From: Providencia heimbachae ATCC 35613
GTDB lineage: Bacteria; Pseudomonadota; Gammaproteobacteria; Enterobacterales; Enterobacteriaceae
NCBI RefSeq assembly: GCF_001655055.1
Contig: NZ_LXEW01000037.1
Coordinates: 1-64,000 of the forward strand
DNA length: 64,000 nucleotides
Direction: 5' to 3'
Below the pieces are notes generated by a model. That model saw only the letters and a program-made list of their open reading frames with translations. It searched no databases and was not told the DNA's origin. Shown piece after piece: positions 47,815 to 56,259 of the stretch; the first letter of the stretch is position 1; each line of letters begins with the position of its first letter. A program made the translations under genes and the position numbers.

Positions 47815-49169
47815 ACACACCTGTAGAAACGCTCAGCACGTTAACCCTCGTGTTAACTGCGGTTGGCTCTGTAGTTTTATTATTGTTTTTAGTGATGTAT
47901 GCGCGTTTACATGCGTTTGTTGCCTTGATGATAGTCTCGATTGGTGCAGGACTATTTTCCGGTATGCCGGTGCAACAAATTACAGAAACGATGCAAAAAG
48001 GGATGGCGGGAACGTTAGGTTTCTTAGCGATTGTTGTCGCACTCGGCGCGATGTTCGGTAAAATTTTACATGAAACAGGTGCGCTCGATCAGGTTGCGAA
48101 TAAATTACTGAATCTCTTTGGTGAAAAGCGGGCGCATTATGCGGTTGGTGTCGCCGGGTTAATTTGTGCATTACCGCTGTTCTTTGATGTGGCGATCGTT
48201 TTACTGATCGGTGTTGTTTTTGCCGTTGCTAACCGTACGGGTCACAATGTCGTTCGCTTAGCAATCCCTTTGTTTGCGGGGGTTGCTGCTGCGGCGGCTT
48301 TCCTATTACCGGGACCAACTCCAATGCTAGTTGCATCGCAAATGGGCGCTGATTACGGCTGGATGATCTTAATCGGTCTTTGCGCTGCAATTCCAAGTAT
48401 GATTTTAGCCGGTCCTTTATTCGGTAATTTTATCAGTAAATTCGTGCATATTGAAATTCCTGCCGATTACCAAGCGCCTCAAACAGAGCATGGCAAAATG
48501 CCGAGCTTTGGGTTCAGCTTATGCTTAGTATTATTTCCATTGGTCTTGGTTGGATTAAAAACGATTGGAACGCACTTTGTTCAACAAGGATCAACGCTTG
48601 AACACTGGTTAGAGTTTATCGGGCATCCATTCACTGCATTGCTACTGGCTTGTTTATTAGCGATTTATGGTCTTGGTTTTCGTTACGGCTTAGACAAAGA
48701 AAAAATCATGGCGATTTGTTCTGCGGCGATCCAACCGGCGGGTATCATCTTATTAGTTACCGGTGCTGGTGGTGTCTTCAAGCAAATCCTTGTTGACTCA
48801 GGAGTAGGCCCTGCATTGGGTGACTCTCTAATTGGTGCTGGCTTACCAATAGCGGTAGCGTGTTTCGTGCTTGCAGGTGCGGTGCGTGTTATTCAAGGCT
48901 CCGCGACGGTAGCTTGTTTAACTACTGTGGGCTTAGTGCTTCCAGTGATTGGTGAACTTGGTTACTCAGGCGCACAGCTTGCCGCATTGGCTATCTGTAT
49001 TTCAGGTGGTTCTTTGATTCTTAGCCACGTTAATGACTCCGGTTTCTGGTTGTTTGGTAAATTTACCGGCGCAACCGAAGCGCAAACATTGAAAACGTGG
49101 ACAGTGATGGAAACGATTTTAGGGACAACGGGTGCGATTGTTGGGATGATTTTCTTCGCATTTTTGTAA
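47811..49169 (+). CDS. gntU: Gluconate permease GntU
   Basis: GntU is a multi-pass gluconate:proton symporter of the GntP family in the inner membrane. The 452-residue protein has about 12-14 hydrophobic segments and closely follows E. coli GntU, e.g. GTLGFLAIVVALGAMFGKILHETGALDQ, IPLFAGVAAAAAFLLPGP and GGVFKQILVDSGVGPALG. It is encoded with gntK under tandem GntR sites and is followed by a strong terminator. Gluconate taken up here and phosphorylated by GntK feeds the Entner-Doudoroff genes at 7-9 kb. Confidence 0.95.
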   Translation: MNTPVETLSTLTLVLTAVGSVVLLLFLVMYARLHAFVALMIVSIGAGLFSGMPVQQITETMQKGMAGTLGFLAIVVALGAMFGKILHETGALDQVANKLLNLFGEKRAHYAVGVAGLICALPLFFDVAIVLLIGVVFAVANRTGHNVVRLAIPLFAGVAAAAAFLLPGPTPMLVASQMGADYGWMILIGLCAAIPSMILAGPLFGNFISKFVHIEIPADYQAPQTEHGKMPSFGFSLCLVLFPLVLVGLKTIGTHFVQQGSTLEHWLEFIGHPFTALLLACLLAIYGLGFRYGLDKEKIMAICSAAIQPAGIILLVTGAGGVFKQILVDSGVGPALGDSLIGAGLPIAVACFVLAGAVRVIQGSATVACLTTVGLVLPVIGELGYSGAQLAALAICISGGSLILSHVNDSGFWLFGKFTGATEAQTLKTWTVMETILGTTGAIVGMIFFAFL

Positions 49170-49264
49170 GATAGCGGCTATCTCCCACATAATTTAATTT
49201 GCGGGTAGCTACAAAGGGAATACGGCATCGAAGTAACTTAAAGGATTAAGAGAGATTAAAATTA

Positions 49265-49298
49265 AAAGTCAGCTTATTTATCGTAAGCTGACTTTTTT
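49265..49298. terminator. Terminator between convergent gntU and the esterase gene
   Basis: AAAGTCAGCTTA pairs perfectly with TAAGCTGACTTT around a 7-base loop, followed by T residues and preceded by A residues. It can serve gntU on the plus strand and the convergent gene on the minus strand. Confidence 0.85.
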
Positions 49299-49319
49299 GT
49301 TATGGGCGACAAAAAAATA

Positions 49320-50546
49320 TTAATTCAAGATTTGATTTAATTGGCTATACAGACCCTGAGCACTTTTCTTATATCCTTCAACGGATAAATGCACATTATC
49401 AGGACGTGCCAAATCTTGAGCTGCCCAAGTTTTTATTGAGCAAGGGCCGCCCATAAAGGCTTGCCAGTCCCAGAATAGCGTGTTTTCTTGTTCCGCTACT
49501 GTTTTTTGGATTTTGATGACATCCATTAAATGAACGGGCATTTGTGCCTGACAGCTCATTGCATTACTGAATTTGATCGAGTCATTTGGTCCGACTAACA
49601 AAATAACGCTTTCCGGCATTTGCTGACGTAGAAGGCGAATTTTTTCTCTTAATGTTTGCTCATAAGCCACAAGGTCAAGGTTGTCGTTAAACGCTTCGTT
49701 AGTTCCATAAGCTAAAATCACCATATCTGGTGACATTTGAGCCAAAGTTTCACTCCACTGAGGTTGCCATTTATCAACCATACTGAGGGTTGCCCCGTTT
49801 AAACCTAATGCGGAAAGCATCACGCCCGGTTTGGTTGAGCGCAATAACCAGCCACCGACTTTTAAGTTATTTTCTTTACCAACCGTAATCTGAGCAGGTA
49901 GCTGAGTATTGACGGGGGATGAGAAGCGCCAGCTATTACCGGTAGCAGGTAATGAAACCACTGGTGAAGCCGCAGGGGACACACTTATTTGCGTATCCGA
50001 TGGGGTTTGATACAAAGTTTGTAGCTGATATGCCCCTTGTGCAGGCTGTAACGGCTTTAATAGCACGCTGTTGTTACCTGTCAGTGGTTGCGCAATTAAG
50101 CCACCCAATGGATAGTCGAAGCGCTCATCTTTACGGCTTGAAGATAATTGCCATTGTTTTTTATCGCTGATGCGGTTAATCGTCGCGGTGCGTTGGCCGG
50201 GAACTGAAATAGGTGGCACAAAACCGGGACCAGCATCACCATAGCGTTGCTGGAACAAGGTTCTTAGGTTGCCACTAAAAAAGTCTGCGGCGGTATGTGA
50301 ATCACCTATTTGAACAATATGAACTTGTTGGTTACCTTGGTGTAGCTTGTTTGCCAAACGGGTTAAGTTTGGCTCGGCGTTATTAATTAACTGCCCTTGC
50401 TCAAAGCTAGGTTGGCCTGTTGGTTTGGTCGCCTTACTCGTTTTGTCAGCGGTATTCTGGCAAGACAATAAACTAAGAGACAGCAGTGCAATAGCACCTG
50501 CCGCTGCTAATTTAGTTTTGGCTTGACGCAGTTTGTTCAGTTTCAT
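49320..50546 (-). CDS. Ape1-like O-acetylpeptidoglycan esterase (SGNH hydrolase lipoprotein)
   Basis: The 408-residue protein has a lipobox-like LLSC with candidate lipidated Cys29. The SGNH hydrolase nucleophile is Ser83 in VQIGDSHTAADFF, and the Asp-His pair is Asp383/His386 in DNVHLSVEG; AYGTNEA carries the oxyanion-type Asn. The GDSHTAADFF block and downstream PGQR-type segment resemble Ape1 enzymes, which remove O-acetyl groups from peptidoglycan so that lytic transglycosylases can act. Encoded with PatA- and PatB-like proteins, it completes an O-acetylation and deacetylation set. It overlaps the upstream gene by 35 bases. Confidence 0.8.
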   Translation of the reverse strand: MKLNKLRQAKTKLAAAGAIALLSLSLLSCQNTADKTSKATKPTGQPSFEQGQLINNAEPNLTRLANKLHQGNQQVHIVQIGDSHTAADFFSGNLRTLFQQRYGDAGPGFVPPISVPGQRTATINRISDKKQWQLSSSRKDERFDYPLGGLIAQPLTGNNSVLLKPLQPAQGAYQLQTLYQTPSDTQISVSPAASPVVSLPATGNSWRFSSPVNTQLPAQITVGKENNLKVGGWLLRSTKPGVMLSALGLNGATLSMVDKWQPQWSETLAQMSPDMVILAYGTNEAFNDNLDLVAYEQTLREKIRLLRQQMPESVILLVGPNDSIKFSNAMSCQAQMPVHLMDVIKIQKTVAEQENTLFWDWQAFMGGPCSIKTWAAQDLARPDNVHLSVEGYKKSAQGLYSQLNQILN

Positions 50547-51684
50547 GAGGTTCCTTTTCTTCCTCTTCGAAATGTATTAATGAAAACACTTTTTCAGCAA
50601 TGGCTTGTTGCCCTTTGGTGCTGAAATGGATCCCATCACCACTTCTCAATTTTATAGCACTGCTTTCATCACCGATATAGTCAGAATAGTCGTCATTTTT
50701 ATATTTAAAGACGTCATTGGCTGAAAAGTAAATTTCACCATTATCCTCGACTTCGGATTGGTAGAGGTTTCTTAAGAATTTCATACCATCAGACAGCGTA
50801 TTTTTACGCATATTAGGAGGGCCTACCCAAATAACATCGACATTGTGCTGTCGAGCGGTGGATAATATATCACTAATCCGCTTCCGATACACCTGCTCCC
50901 AATTTTCACTTTTGAACTTAATGTATTTATAACCCTCTTGTGGCGGCATATCCCAAGGGTCATTTGGCCCTAAAAACATCACTAATACTTTAATGTTCGG
51001 GTTATCATTCAATGTCTTAGAAATGGTTTGCGGCCAATTGAAAAATCGTGGGTAGGCAAGCCCTGTACTTTGCTTACTTAAGTTTATGCTGTCTATATTA
51101 TACTTTTTCAAGAGCATGTTTTTAACATGGGGAGCGACACCTTGCATCATCGAATCACCCGCAAAAAGAACCTGCTCTCCTTGTACAATGTTGGCAATGT
51201 GTTTTGGCACAATGGGAAGGTTTTGCTTGGCGGTAAAAGTACCAAAGTGAAGTTTTGTCCGATTTTCTCTAGCTTGAGGGCGCTTAAGTAATTCAGGAAA
51301 CGTAATTGATAAACTCTCTGCGGGATAGATATAGCCATTAAGAAAATGTAATCCAACCCGAAAATTATCAGGGAAATTTAGCCTGCTACCTTGATTGGCA
51401 AGGGCATGTTTTGCCGTTTCCTTCTCTTCTTTGGCCTTGAGTCCTGAAGCATGGTAGATAAATGCGCTTCCAGCGGCTTGTACGCCATCATTCAAGTAGG
51501 CACCATAGTCCCAGGCAGGATTACCGGACATATTCGCCCAGGGGGCCTCTCGGTGGTATTTTTGCTGCCAAAAACTCGCTAATGAGCCTTGATTTAACCA
51601 AATCAGTAATAAACCCGCGACTAGTACAATAAATAGCACTTGCCCAGTTTTCAGAAGAGTATGTTTAAACTCAGAAGTTAGCAT
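50512..51684 (-). CDS. PatB-like SGNH/DUF459-type O-acetyltransferase
   Basis: The 390-residue protein has one N-terminal membrane anchor (about 13-31) and a periplasmic SGNH domain. The catalytic Ser178 is in LFAGDSMMQGV, FLGPNDPWD supplies the conserved Asn, and DGIHFSTKGQ gives the Asp-x-x-His pair. PatB proteins take acetyl passed through the membrane by PatA and place it on the 6-hydroxyl of N-acetylmuramic acid. Other SGNH partners of MBOAT proteins acetylate exopolysaccharides, an alternative not excluded by sequence. The adjacent Ape-like gene favours peptidoglycan. It overlaps the MBOAT gene by 14 bases. Confidence 0.78.
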   Translation of the reverse strand: MLTSEFKHTLLKTGQVLFIVLVAGLLLIWLNQGSLASFWQQKYHREAPWANMSGNPAWDYGAYLNDGVQAAGSAFIYHASGLKAKEEKETAKHALANQGSRLNFPDNFRVGLHFLNGYIYPAESLSITFPELLKRPQARENRTKLHFGTFTAKQNLPIVPKHIANIVQGEQVLFAGDSMMQGVAPHVKNMLLKKYNIDSINLSKQSTGLAYPRFFNWPQTISKTLNDNPNIKVLVMFLGPNDPWDMPPQEGYKYIKFKSENWEQVYRKRISDILSTARQHNVDVIWVGPPNMRKNTLSDGMKFLRNLYQSEVEDNGEIYFSANDVFKYKNDDYSDYIGDESSAIKLRSGDGIHFSTKGQQAIAEKVFSLIHFEEEEKEPHETEQTASSQN

Positions 51685-53089
51685 AAATAAATCCCGGCAT
51701 TCCAGAAGGTGAAAGCATAAACATAATCGTCAAAATGATAGCGAGTGGGATTGGATAATAGTACCAAGCAATATCTGGGTATTTTCTCGCAATATAATGA
51801 TAACCCTGAACGCAAAAAGGATAGGCAAGCAGTAATAGCCAAAAAGCGATAATAAGTCCAAGGCTTGCGCTTACTGATGCAATGAACCCGGGGGCGGTAA
51901 TCTGATTAAGTATGAGAATCGCATCATCAAAAGTTGGACTGCGAAAAAATATCCAAGCAAAACAGACAAAGTGAAAAGTAATAATGCGTGATAGCAGGGT
52001 CGAGACAGATTTATTGAGTAATGTTTTTGTCCAACCCAGTTTTTCCATGCATAAACTCTTAAGATTGAGTAATACAATTCCTAAACCATGTATTGCGCCC
52101 CATACAACAAAGGTCATTGCCGAGCCATGCCATAGTCCAGAAACTACCATAGCGAGGAATACGTTAACATTCATGCGACTAAACCCTTTACGGTTTCCGC
52201 CAAGGGGAATGTAAATATAATCACGAATAAACGTTGATAAGCTGATGTGCCAGCGTGCCCAGAATTCTTTTAGGTTGGCAGCCATATAGGGTGCATTAAA
52301 GTTAACAGGCACTCTAAAGCCAAGTAATAGCGCGATACCTGTAACAAGATTGGTATAGCCGGAGAAATTAAAATAGATATTCCATGCATAGGCATAGGTC
52401 GCCACGATTATTTCCCCTGCGCTATATCCTACGGGGGCATCGAATACTGGGTTAACATAATTTTCGGCAAGAAACGAACTGAATAAAAAGAGTTTAGCCA
52501 ATGCCAAGCAAATAAGCAGAATGGCTTTTCTACCATCCAATATAACGCGGCTTTCTGCTTGGATTTGTGGAATGAAATTTTTAGCGCGATTGATTGGGCC
52601 GGCAACAATACTCGGAAAAAAGGCAAGATATAAGGTGACATCAAAAAAATCAGCTTTAGGCATTTCTTTACGGCAAACCGAAACGGTATAGCTAACGGAA
52701 TGAAACACATAAAAAGAGAGGCCAAGTGGCGCCAGTATTTCAATAATAGGTAGCCCAACACTCAAACCAAATTTATCCAGTGTTTGCTGTATTGTTTCTT
52801 GGAAAAAAGAATAATATTTAAAGCGCGTGAAAAATCCAATAATAACAGTGGCCAGTATGATATATACCCACTTATTGGAAATCCAATTTGTCGCCCAGTT
52901 AGTTAATAGATAAATAAATAGCGTATAGCTAAATAGAATATAAGCAAAATCGGGGCTAAACGAGTAAACAAAAAAATAGCTTGCAGTAATGAGTAGTCCA
53001 TTTTGGAGCTTTGCACTTGGCTGACAGCTCCAATAAATAAGAAAAAAGACCAAAAAAGAGCCAAGAAACTCGAATGAGAAAAAATTCAT
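51671..53089 (-). CDS. PatA/AlgI-like MBOAT acyltransferase
   Basis: The 472-residue protein is a polytopic membrane-bound O-acyltransferase with about ten or more hydrophobic segments. The invariant histidine lies in VSGLWHGSAMTFVVWG, preceded by the FWARWHISLSTFIRDYIYIPLGGN block; GPINRAKNF is also typical of AlgI/DltB/PatA proteins. It would move acetyl from the cytoplasm to the periplasm for the PatB-like partner. It is the first gene of a three-gene minus-strand operon. The upstream region is occupied by a tandem repeat array starting about 90 bases before the ATG. Confidence 0.85.
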   Translation of the reverse strand: MNFFSFEFLGSFLVFFLIYWSCQPSAKLQNGLLITASYFFVYSFSPDFAYILFSYTLFIYLLTNWATNWISNKWVYIILATVIIGFFTRFKYYSFFQETIQQTLDKFGLSVGLPIIEILAPLGLSFYVFHSVSYTVSVCRKEMPKADFFDVTLYLAFFPSIVAGPINRAKNFIPQIQAESRVILDGRKAILLICLALAKLFLFSSFLAENYVNPVFDAPVGYSAGEIIVATYAYAWNIYFNFSGYTNLVTGIALLLGFRVPVNFNAPYMAANLKEFWARWHISLSTFIRDYIYIPLGGNRKGFSRMNVNVFLAMVVSGLWHGSAMTFVVWGAIHGLGIVLLNLKSLCMEKLGWTKTLLNKSVSTLLSRIITFHFVCFAWIFFRSPTFDDAILILNQITAPGFIASVSASLGLIIAFWLLLLAYPFCVQGYHYIARKYPDIAWYYYPIPLAIILTIMFMLSPSGMPGFIYANF

Positions 53090-53175
53090 ATTAGACTCAA
53101 AAGTTAATTATTATCGTTGAAGTGTATATGATATTAGTAATAGTTTACGATGCAATAAGATTATTACGGGATACT

Positions 53176-53770
53176 CGTCATATTTCACGCTATGGCGGTG
53201 TTGGTTTCACTCTGCCACTTGGGGCACATACTTGTGTATGCTTCCCAAGCTGTCTTCGTTCACCGCCTTGCCACAGCGCGAACTATTTAGAGTATTTATT
53301 GATTCGTCATATTTCACGCTGTGGCGGTGTTGGTTTCACTCTGCCACTTGGGGCACATACTTGTGTATGCTCCCCAAGCTGTCTTCGTTCACCGCCTTGC
53401 CACAGCGCGAACTATTTAGAGTATTTATTGATTCGTCATATTTCACGCTATGGCGGTGTTGGTTTCACTCAACCACTTGGGTCACATACTTGTGTATGCT
53501 TCCCAAGCTGTCCTCTTCCATAACGTAGACTATTTAGAAAATGTTTTTTCGTCGTCTTTCAACCCACAGCGTTGTTGGCTGCATTCGTGAACCCTAGTCA
53601 CATACTTATGTATGCTTCTAGGACTTCACTCATTTGTCGCCTAGCTGTGGCTCGAAATCCATAGAAAATGTTTTTTTCGTTGTCTTTCAAATTGTCGCGG
53701 TGTTGGTTTCACTCTGCCACTTGGGTCTGCCCCAAGGTGTCCTCTGCCATAATTTGGGCTATTTAGAACT
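53176..53770 (+). repeat. Tandem array of a dispersed palindromic repeat (129-bp period)
   Basis: Units start with CGTCATATTTCACGC at 53176, 53305 and 53434 (period 129 bp). Two diverged units start at 53550 and 53678. Each full unit has nested inverted arms: CGCTGTGGC with GCCACAGCG, GGCGGTG with CACCGCC, and CTTGGGG with CCCCAAG, around a conserved CACATACTTGTGTATGC tip. It can therefore form a long cruciform or RNA hairpin. Because 129 is a multiple of three, repeated pseudo-ORFs appear in several frames; none looks like a real protein. Related single copies occur at 46.9-47.1 kb and near 28.9 kb. No transposase is present. Confidence 0.85.
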
Positions 53771-53776
53771 CAGAAT

Positions 53777-53804
53777 AAAAAATCCACCCGAGGGTGGATT
53801 TTTT
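53777..53804. terminator. Bidirectional terminator at the end of bax
   Basis: AAAATCCACCC and GGTGGATTTT form a tight stem with T and A runs on the two sides. It lies about 25 bases downstream of the bax stop on the minus strand and at the right border of the repeat array. Confidence 0.85.
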
Positions 53805-53828
53805 ATGTCTTGTACCTGGTGATACAAA

Positions 53829-54635
53829 TTAAATGCGAGTCGCTGCTCTTTTTTGAGCTTGTGTAATCAATTCTTCGTTGCTCGCGAACATCTCTTGTAA
53901 ATAACGATTATAAGTAGAACCTAACTCTGAGTACCCCTTCATATCATTGATAAGCTTCGCGGTATCTAAATCATCTGTTGATTTACGCTGCTTTGCTCTC
54001 GAACTACGTAGAGATTCGTAAGCATTGTGGGTATTCATGTTTTTCATATAGGCAGTAACTGTTTCTTCGACAGAAGAGTAAGTTGAGTAGCCTTTAACTT
54101 TTCCTTTTTTGGTTTGGCAACCGCTGCCACAGCGCATTCCAAACAGATTACCATTTTGTAGAGCAAGTTGTGATGTACCCCAACCAGACTCTGTTGCTGC
54201 TTGTGTTGCCACTAAATGTGTAGGCATGATGTCTACGCGACTCAGTAATTTATCCCAATTGATACGTTTTGGGTTACTGCAATTCATACTGTAACTGTCG
54301 CAGATCTGGGTCAGTCGACGTAGCTCTTGAGCGCTCCATTTCTTGTTAGCGCGCACTGAAAGTAGCCAATTACGCTCTTCCATTATTTGCTTATTGACCT
54401 TTTCAATTACAGGGACAACCGTTTTCAAAAATGCTTTCTTACGTGGTGTACCAGATGGGTATTTTCGCAAATCAGGCAACGAAGTTTGAGCTTGATTTGT
54501 GCTCTGCACCGCCTTGTGAGAATACTCTTTATTGAGCATAGTACTGGTACTGGTGGAGCCCAAACTAAGACTCGAAAATAACAATAAAAATAAGAAAGCG
54601 AAGACGGCCTTTGTCCTCATCGTTCGAGAGGGCAT
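53829..54635 (-). CDS. bax: Bax-like exported glucosaminidase
   Basis: The 268-residue protein has a signal peptide (about 1-27) and a GH73-type N-acetylglucosaminidase domain. The candidate catalytic glutamate is Glu149 in QAATESGWGTSQLA, with NLFGMRC and YSTYSSVEETVTAYMKNMNTH. Segments such as SLPDLRKYPSGTPRKKAFL are nearly identical to E. coli Bax. These enzymes hydrolyse peptidoglycan glycan strands in the periplasm; the physiological role of Bax is poorly defined. TTAGGAG precedes the ATG. It stands alone, downstream of a bidirectional terminator. Confidence 0.9.
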   Translation of the reverse strand: MPSRTMRTKAVFAFLFLLLFSSLSLGSTSTSTMLNKEYSHKAVQSTNQAQTSLPDLRKYPSGTPRKKAFLKTVVPVIEKVNKQIMEERNWLLSVRANKKWSAQELRRLTQICDSYSMNCSNPKRINWDKLLSRVDIMPTHLVATQAATESGWGTSQLALQNGNLFGMRCGSGCQTKKGKVKGYSTYSSVEETVTAYMKNMNTHNAYESLRSSRAKQRKSTDDLDTAKLINDMKGYSELGSTYNRYLQEMFASNEELITQAQKRAATRI

Positions 54636-55089
54636 TTGCTTCTCCTAAGTTTCTCTGAACAAAAATCGAGCGAATATTAGCAGAATAAATTTTCATGAGC
54701 TACACTTATCGGGTTGACATTAGGGGAATTTCTGTATTGTTTTGTTGATGCGTTTATTGATTTTTTGAAATTGTTGTAATTAAAGGTTTGTATTGAATTT
54801 TTTGGTATTATTTCAAGCGTGAATTTATTAAATAAAATTGATTGTTGCAGCTGTAACTACCGTTTCATAAGTTAAATTTGAACAAATTTCAATCAATTCA
54901 TTGGGTTATTATAAGGTCATTTTGGTTATTTATTAATCAAGTGATGGCTTGTTTTTTAATCAACTCTGCTAAATTATCGTTTTATGAACCATTTACTTGT
55001 CTAAAAAAGAAAAATAAAATCGGGAATCAATCGCCGGAAAAAACCGATAAATGGGGTGTGTATTTAGCTTTTGTATTCTATCTAATTCC
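54636..55089. other. A+T-rich intergenic region right of bax
   Basis: This region of about 450 bases holds the bax promoter (minus strand) at its left end. The rest shows no supportable gene. A short plus-strand frame (54878-55117) has no ribosome site or ATG start and runs into the convergent DUF4056 gene, so it is not called. No terminator hairpin stands out. Confidence 0.45.
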
Positions 55090-56259
55090 CTACTTACCGT
55101 TTAGTTTTGATCCGTGAAATAACAAAATTTGTTGCTGGATATCTTGCTGTTTTGCTTCTTCTGCTAGCCGAGGAAAATCAGCAATTGTCCAATATAAAGA
55201 TGGTGATGGGAGTTGCTGCATATTTTGGGTTGGTAACAGACGTAATTGCGCTAAGTGTTCGAGTGAATAGCCAAGGTAATACTCAGGTAAGCTGAGCCGT
55301 TGATGCGCTGATGCTATCATTTGGGTTGGAAATAATGGGTATCTGTTGTCTTCAGTATTATAGTCGCGAGTTAATACTAAAAATTTCTCGGGTACTCGTT
55401 GATAGCTATTCCACCAAAGACCATCAATATCATCAAACATTTTACGGGTTTTTTCTTTATTTGCCTCACCAAGCTCATGCAATGCTAAGGGCAGTATTTC
55501 TGCCATTGATTGTGAAAATACCGACAAGGATTGGGCTCTGCCATGTAAAATTAACGTCAATGAGAGCCTCGCACCTAATAAATTAGAGTACAAATCTTCT
55601 GGGGAAAAAGCAGAAATACTTTCAGAGAACCCAGGGACGGATTGATAACCATACCATTGGGCTATTTCGTGCCATGCCGCGAGCTGAAATGCGAGTTTTG
55701 CCGCTAAATAGGCACTGAGTGTGTAGCGCTGAGCAGGTGATTGCGGTGGTGTAAAAGCCGTAAAATAAATTTTTCTACTGGTAAGTTCATCACTCAATGA
55801 CAGTGACCATTCTTGGCCTAAGCGTGGGTAAATTTGGCTAAAGAGGTAAAGCGTGTAATCTGCGGTATCCCTAACATGAGAGATATCGATAAAGCCGCCT
55901 TTATCGGTGTATAGCAGCCCAACCTTTTCATCGCTAATCCCCATTAAGGCGGCGGTTGCTCCGAAAAAACTATCATTATAATGGTGCTCACCGAGTTTAT
56001 CGGCCTCAACAATATTATCGATAGTATAGAAGGGAACCGGGATCCCCCATAATTGTGCTTGCAGATCATAGCCAAATGCACAGCAAGCTCTTAAACCTTG
56101 GGGAGAGTCTAAGTCAGTCAGGACTGGCCACGCTTTCACGGCTTGTTCATGAGTTTCACTGGCAAGTTCAGGTGTTATCGGTAATAAGTCTAATTTTTGT
56201 GCACTTTGGCAAGCACTGAGGATTAATATTAAAGATGCAATTACCCATAGATTACGCAT
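55090..56259 (-). CDS. DUF4056 family lipoprotein
   Basis: The 389-residue protein has a lipobox LSAC with candidate lipidated Cys17. Features of the DUF4056 family are visible: RACCAFGYDLQ, KGGFIDISHVRD, and a conserved helical AWHEIAQWYGY segment with a His-Glu pair; EDLYSNLLGARLS follows. The function of this family is unknown to me. It is the third gene of a minus-strand operon and overlaps the Omp85-type barrel gene by one base (TAATG), so the proteins probably act together at the outer membrane. Confidence 0.75.
   Translation of the reverse strand: MRNLWVIASLILILSACQSAQKLDLLPITPELASETHEQAVKAWPVLTDLDSPQGLRACCAFGYDLQAQLWGIPVPFYTIDNIVEADKLGEHHYNDSFFGATAALMGISDEKVGLLYTDKGGFIDISHVRDTADYTLYLFSQIYPRLGQEWSLSLSDELTSRKIYFTAFTPPQSPAQRYTLSAYLAAKLAFQLAAWHEIAQWYGYQSVPGFSESISAFSPEDLYSNLLGARLSLTLILHGRAQSLSVFSQSMAEILPLALHELGEANKEKTRKMFDDIDGLWWNSYQRVPEKFLVLTRDYNTEDNRYPLFPTQMIASAHQRLSLPEYYLGYSLEHLAQLRLLPTQNMQQLPSPSLYWTIADFPRLAEEAKQQDIQQQILLFHGSKLNGK

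Noticed and set aside
53122-53528. Two overlapping plus-strand frames encoding internally repeated, Cys/His-rich peptides
   Set aside because: They arise because the DNA repeat unit is 129 bp, a multiple of three. Several frames stay open at once, composition is not protein-like, and the DNA palindromes explain the pattern better.
54878-55117. 79-codon plus-strand frame with a hydrophobic C-terminus
   Set aside because: It starts with a non-ATG codon, has no ribosome site and overlaps the end of the convergent DUF4056 gene.
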